This document shows, piece by piece, positions 61,279 through 64,000 of a stretch of 64,000 nt of DNA. Position 1 is the first letter of the stretch. The number at the start of each line of letters is the position of its first letter. The notes under the pieces are model-generated. The model searched no databases and was not told the DNA's origin. It saw only the letters and a program-made list of their open reading frames with translations. The position numbers and the translations under genes are program-made. This DNA comes from Bacillota bacterium (GTDB lineage Bacteria > Bacillota > Clostridia > Lachnospirales > Lachnospiraceae): NCBI GenBank assembly GCA_023392535.1, contig JAEVYY010000031.1:30653-94652 (forward strand). The letters run 5' to 3'.

Positions 61279-61316
61279 AAAAAGTATACTTTTTGTCATT
61301 AAAAAGTGTACTTTTT
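61279..61316. promoter_or_regulatory. Two tandem 16-bp palindromes between regulator and kinase genes
   Basis: AAAAAGTATACTTTTT (61279-61294) is a perfect palindrome. AAAAAGTGTACTTTTT (61301-61316) differs by one base. Their starts are 22 bases apart, two helical turns, as expected for side-by-side binding of a dimeric regulator. Confidence 0.6.
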
Positions 61317-61344
61317 CTATAATTTGGAAAGGAATGTGTAATCA

Positions 61345-62814
61345 ATGAAACATTCTATAAAAGTACAATTTTCAACGATTTTTATTCTATTAGTCGCCGG
61401 TACCATTTTATTGTGCTGGTTTATTAATAATACTTTTTTAGAAAAATACTATATGGAAAGAAGGCAGCAAGTACTATTACATGCTTATGATAAAATTAAT
61501 GATGCAGCAAATAATGGAGATATTACATCAGATGATTTTGATGTTGAATTACAAAAAATATGCGGAAAATATAATATTGATATGATTGTTTTGAATGCAA
61601 AATCAAAGACCATAAAAAGTTTTCATAATGATATGGGAATGTTGACCGGTCTGCTATTGGATAAATTATTTGGATTACAAAATAGAAAGCAAAACATTTT
61701 AGCAGATACCGAAAATTACATGATAGAAATTACGGCTGATCCAAGGACGCATACCGATTATATGGAAATGTGGGGATTATTGGATAGTGGAAATCCTTTC
61801 TTGTTTCGTACTCCGATTGAAGGAATACGAGATAGTGTAGCAATAGCGAATCAGTTTTTGGCCTATGTTGGATTTATAGCGGTATTAGTAGGAGCACTTG
61901 TCATTATTTATGTATCTAATAAAATAACCAATCCAATCTTGAAATTAACAGAGATATCGAAAAGAATGACAAACTTGGATTTTGAAATTAAATATGATGG
62001 AAAAGAAAAAAATGAAGTAGGGCAATTGGGGCTGCACATCAATCAATTATCTGAAAATCTGCAAAAAACAATCAAAGAATTAAAAACAGCAAACATTGAA
62101 TTATTGAAGGATATTGAAAAGAGAGATCAAGTAGACGAGATGAGAAGAGAATTAATTGCCAATATTTCTCACGAACTAAAAACACCGATTGCTTTGATAC
62201 AAGGTTATGCGGAAGGGTTGCAGGAAGGAATCAATGATGATCCTGAAAGTAGAGATTTCTATTGTGAAGTAATTATGGATGAAGCAGGTAAAATGAATAC
62301 TATGGTAAAAAATATCATGACATTGAGCCAGTTGGAATCAGGGAACGATACCGTAGCGATGGAGCGGTTCAGTGTTACCGATTTAATTATGAATACGATC
62401 CAATCGGTAGCTATTCTTACAAAACAGAATAATATTACGATCGAATGTCCGGAAATAAATGAGCCTATTTATGTATGGGCGGATGAGTTTAAAATCGAAG
62501 AAGTATTTCGTAATTATGTTAGTAATGCCATCCATCACTGCAATGGTGAAAAAAGAATACAGGTCAGTTTAGTACAAAAAGAAAAAAAAGTCAGAGTTTC
62601 CGTATTTAATTCTGGGGATCCAATTCCAGAGGAGAGCCTTCCGCATCTTTGGGAAAAATTCTATAAAGTGGATAAGGCCAGAACAAGAGAATATGGAGGC
62701 AGTGGAATCGGTCTTTCCATTGTCAAGGCCATTATGGAATCTATGAATCAGGAATATGGTGTGATAAATTATAATAACGGTGTTGAATTTTGGTTTGAAA
62801 TTGATACAAAATAG
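61345..62814 (+). CDS. Sensor histidine kinase (two-span, HAMP)
   Basis: The 489-residue kinase has an N-terminal span (about 8-27), an extracytoplasmic sensor (about 28-172), a second span (about 173-193) and a HAMP domain (KITNPILKLTEISKRMTNLDF). HisKA carries phospho-acceptor His276 in NISHELKTPIALIQGYAEG. The HATPase has the N box VSNAIHHCNG, G1 FNSGDPIP and G2 YGGSGIGLSIVK. GGAAAGGAATG precedes the ATG at suitable distance. It pairs with the OmpR-type regulator upstream. The signal is unknown. Confidence 0.95.
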   Translation: MKHSIKVQFSTIFILLVAGTILLCWFINNTFLEKYYMERRQQVLLHAYDKINDAANNGDITSDDFDVELQKICGKYNIDMIVLNAKSKTIKSFHNDMGMLTGLLLDKLFGLQNRKQNILADTENYMIEITADPRTHTDYMEMWGLLDSGNPFLFRTPIEGIRDSVAIANQFLAYVGFIAVLVGALVIIYVSNKITNPILKLTEISKRMTNLDFEIKYDGKEKNEVGQLGLHINQLSENLQKTIKELKTANIELLKDIEKRDQVDEMRRELIANISHELKTPIALIQGYAEGLQEGINDDPESRDFYCEVIMDEAGKMNTMVKNIMTLSQLESGNDTVAMERFSVTDLIMNTIQSVAILTKQNNITIECPEINEPIYVWADEFKIEEVFRNYVSNAIHHCNGEKRIQVSLVQKEKKVRVSVFNSGDPIPEESLPHLWEKFYKVDKARTREYGGSGIGLSIVKAIMESMNQEYGVINYNNGVEFWFEIDTK

Positions 62815-62838
62815 TGGCGGATCATGTCTGTTTTTTGG

Positions 62839-62867
62839 TTGCCCATTCCATAAAATGGTGATAATAT
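62839..62867 (+). promoter_or_regulatory. Promoter of the downstream lipoprotein gene
   Basis: TTGCCC (62839-62844), 17 bases, TAATAT (62862-62867). Confidence 0.5.
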
Positions 62868-62904
62868 AAATATATTGACGAATAAGGGCCAAGGGGGAAA
62901 CGCA

Positions 62905-63639
62905 GTGAACAATTATTATAAAGTAATGGCAATTGCATCAAGCGCAGTTTTTTTTCTATCGGGATGTCAGATGAATACGATGCCGGAAATGAGCAAAGAA
63001 CAATCCGGCCTCGTTGCGCAATATGCTGCGAATCTAATTTTGACAAATACAAAAAAACATGATACAGGAATCGCGACTCAGGCGGAGATTGAAAAAGAAG
63101 AAGCAAAAAAAGAGCGACAAAGAGTAAGGGAAGAAGCCGCTAAAAAAGCAACTGACCAGACTCAAGAATCAGATGGATCTAATGATAGGAAAGATAGCGT
63201 AGTTATGGAAGATGGCGATTTAGCCCAGTTCTTAGGAATGCAGGACATCACGATTACATATGAAAGTAATGAAATATGTGATGCTTACGCTGAGGATGAA
63301 AGTGAAGAATGTTTTTTTTCGATGAATGCAACAGAAGGAAATCAGCTACTCATATTGAAATTTCAGATACAAAACAATAGTACAGAAGACAGAGAAGTAA
63401 ATATTCTGGATCAGTATCCTTTATTTAAGGTCAGTGTGAATGACGGAGAATATAAAAATGCACAGACGACACTTTTATTAAATGATTTATCAACTTATAA
63501 AGGTACTTTTACGGCAGGGGAGTCCAAAGAAGAAGTATTAGTAATACAGTTAAGTGAGGAGGAAGTCAAGGAAGGGGTAAAATCTTTACTATTACGCACA
63601 AAATCAAATAATCAAAGCATGGATATAAGATTACAATAA
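62905..63639 (+). CDS. Lipoprotein with DUF4352-like immunoglobulin fold
   Basis: The 244-residue protein has a lipobox LSGC (lipid Cys21), a charged coiled-coil linker with EKEEAKKERQRVREEAAKKA (about 60-90) and a C-terminal beta domain (ITITYESNEICDAY, NQLLILKFQIQNNSTEDREVN, YKGTFTAGESKEEVLVIQL). The beta domain resembles the Ig-like folds (DUF4352 and relatives) of Firmicutes lipoproteins. GTG 62905 is chosen because AAGGGGG lies before it and the signal peptide starts there; TTG 62875 has no ribosome site. It may be an accessory of the adjacent two-component system. Confidence 0.75.
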   Translation: MNNYYKVMAIASSAVFFLSGCQMNTMPEMSKEQSGLVAQYAANLILTNTKKHDTGIATQAEIEKEEAKKERQRVREEAAKKATDQTQESDGSNDRKDSVVMEDGDLAQFLGMQDITITYESNEICDAYAEDESEECFFSMNATEGNQLLILKFQIQNNSTEDREVNILDQYPLFKVSVNDGEYKNAQTTLLLNDLSTYKGTFTAGESKEEVLVIQLSEEEVKEGVKSLLLRTKSNNQSMDIRLQ

Positions 63640-63651
63640 ATCTTCTGTAAG

Positions 63652-63703
63652 AATCTTCTTTTACATTTTCCAAGTCGATTGGGAAGGTAGAAGAAGATTT
63701 TTT
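63652..63703 (+). terminator. Terminator after the lipoprotein gene
   Basis: AATCTTCTTTTAC (63652-63664) pairs with GTAGAAGAAGATT (63687-63699) with one G-T pair, followed by TTTT. Confidence 0.85.
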
Positions 63704-63798
63704 CTGTTTAACAAATAGGAAATGATGATAGGCTTTAAGTCCTAAATGGGCAGTTCTTTGGCATTTGAAAAAAATGTCGATTTTTTATGAAAAAGGCA

Positions 63799-63828
63799 TT
63801 GACAATATTTATATACTAATGATACAAT
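63799..63828 (+). promoter_or_regulatory. Upstream promoter (P1) of a probable rRNA operon
   Basis: TTGACA (63799-63804), 18 bases, TACAAT (63823-63828). Confidence 0.7.
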
Positions 63829-63883
63829 AACATTCGCGTCAGAGAGATACACTTAATACATAAAAAGAAAAAGAAAAAAAGTG

Positions 63884-63912
63884 TTGACAAAGAATCGCAT
63901 ACATGATATTCT
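63884..63912 (+). promoter_or_regulatory. Downstream promoter (P2) of a probable rRNA operon
   Basis: TTGACA (63884-63889), 17 bases, TATTCT (63907-63912), behind an A/G tract (63862-63881) that resembles an UP element. The text after it, including GAACCTTGAAAAGG near 63972, looks like an rRNA leader. No rRNA gene is inside the window; the rest of the 63704-64000 gap holds no ORF. Confidence 0.7.
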
Positions 63913-64000
63913 ATCAGAGTTGCGTGTTCAACAAAAACGCAAAAGCCTGAAGCGAAAAAACGAAGGCGAACGAACCTTGAAAAGGAAATGTAAGACGAAT

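Overview
The window looks like ordinary chromosome from a low-GC, endospore-forming Clostridia bacterium, most likely of the Lachnospiraceae type. Supporting signs are the sporulation genes (spoIVB, spo0A, spoIIM, a SpoVB-like flippase and probable coat genes), a tmRNA whose CCA end is not encoded, a tryptophan T-box, LexA boxes of the GAAC-N4-GTTC kind and a thiolase with a Rex-like operator. No phage, transposon, CRISPR array or tRNA gene was seen.

Layout. 0-2.6 kb: the 3' end of spoIVB, a spo0A gene that has lost most of its receiver domain, and glgA. 2.7-8.4 kb: an S41 protease-like lipoprotein, a fused homocysteine methyltransferase/methylenetetrahydrofolate reductase, an unknown conserved-looking protein and rqcH. 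8.4-18.9 kb: a housekeeping run, yicC-remA-gmk-rpoZ, rimO, pgsA-cinA, a zinc-ribbon membrane protein, recA-recX under twin LexA boxes, and rny. 19-25.3 kb: a type Ic aminotransferase, a Nudix ADP-sugar hydrolase, spoIIM and xerD, then a DAHP synthase and a SpoVB-like flippase on the minus strand. 25.3-29.1 kb: iscS-nifU-mnmA (sulfur transfer and tRNA thiolation) behind a promoter with an Rrf2-like palindrome, then a PHP phosphatase.

29.2-46.3 kb holds lower glycolysis in two blocks, gap-pgk-tpiA and gpmI-(DUF554)-eno. About 10 kb of unrelated genes lies between them: a TRIC-type channel, glycosyltransferases, a Crp/Fnr regulator with a divergent ferredoxin, a lone T-box-controlled trpD, a NapH-like ferredoxin, thlA, thiN and a cation exporter. 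46.3-49.7 kb is secG-rnr-smpB-ssrA, combining export, RNA decay and ribosome rescue.

49.7-55.7 kb, directly downstream of ssrA, is a decaying accessory stretch. It holds a histidine-phosphatase remnant, an ABC-ATPase remnant still behind a strong palindrome, a DXS-like gene broken by a one-base deletion, a truncated small ORF, an Old Yellow Enzyme homologue and two exported proteins. 55.7-58.5 kb has a LacI-type regulator and two probable spore-surface genes, one behind a textbook sigma-K promoter. 58.5-63.7 kb holds membrane proteins, an MBL hydrolase, a two-component system with tandem palindromes between its genes, and a lipoprotein. The last 200 bases carry tandem strong promoters and a leader typical of an rRNA operon whose genes would start just beyond the window.

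The most unusual observation is the receiver-less Spo0A at the canonical spoIVB-spo0A locus. All family assignments come from reading motifs by eye; no database search was run.
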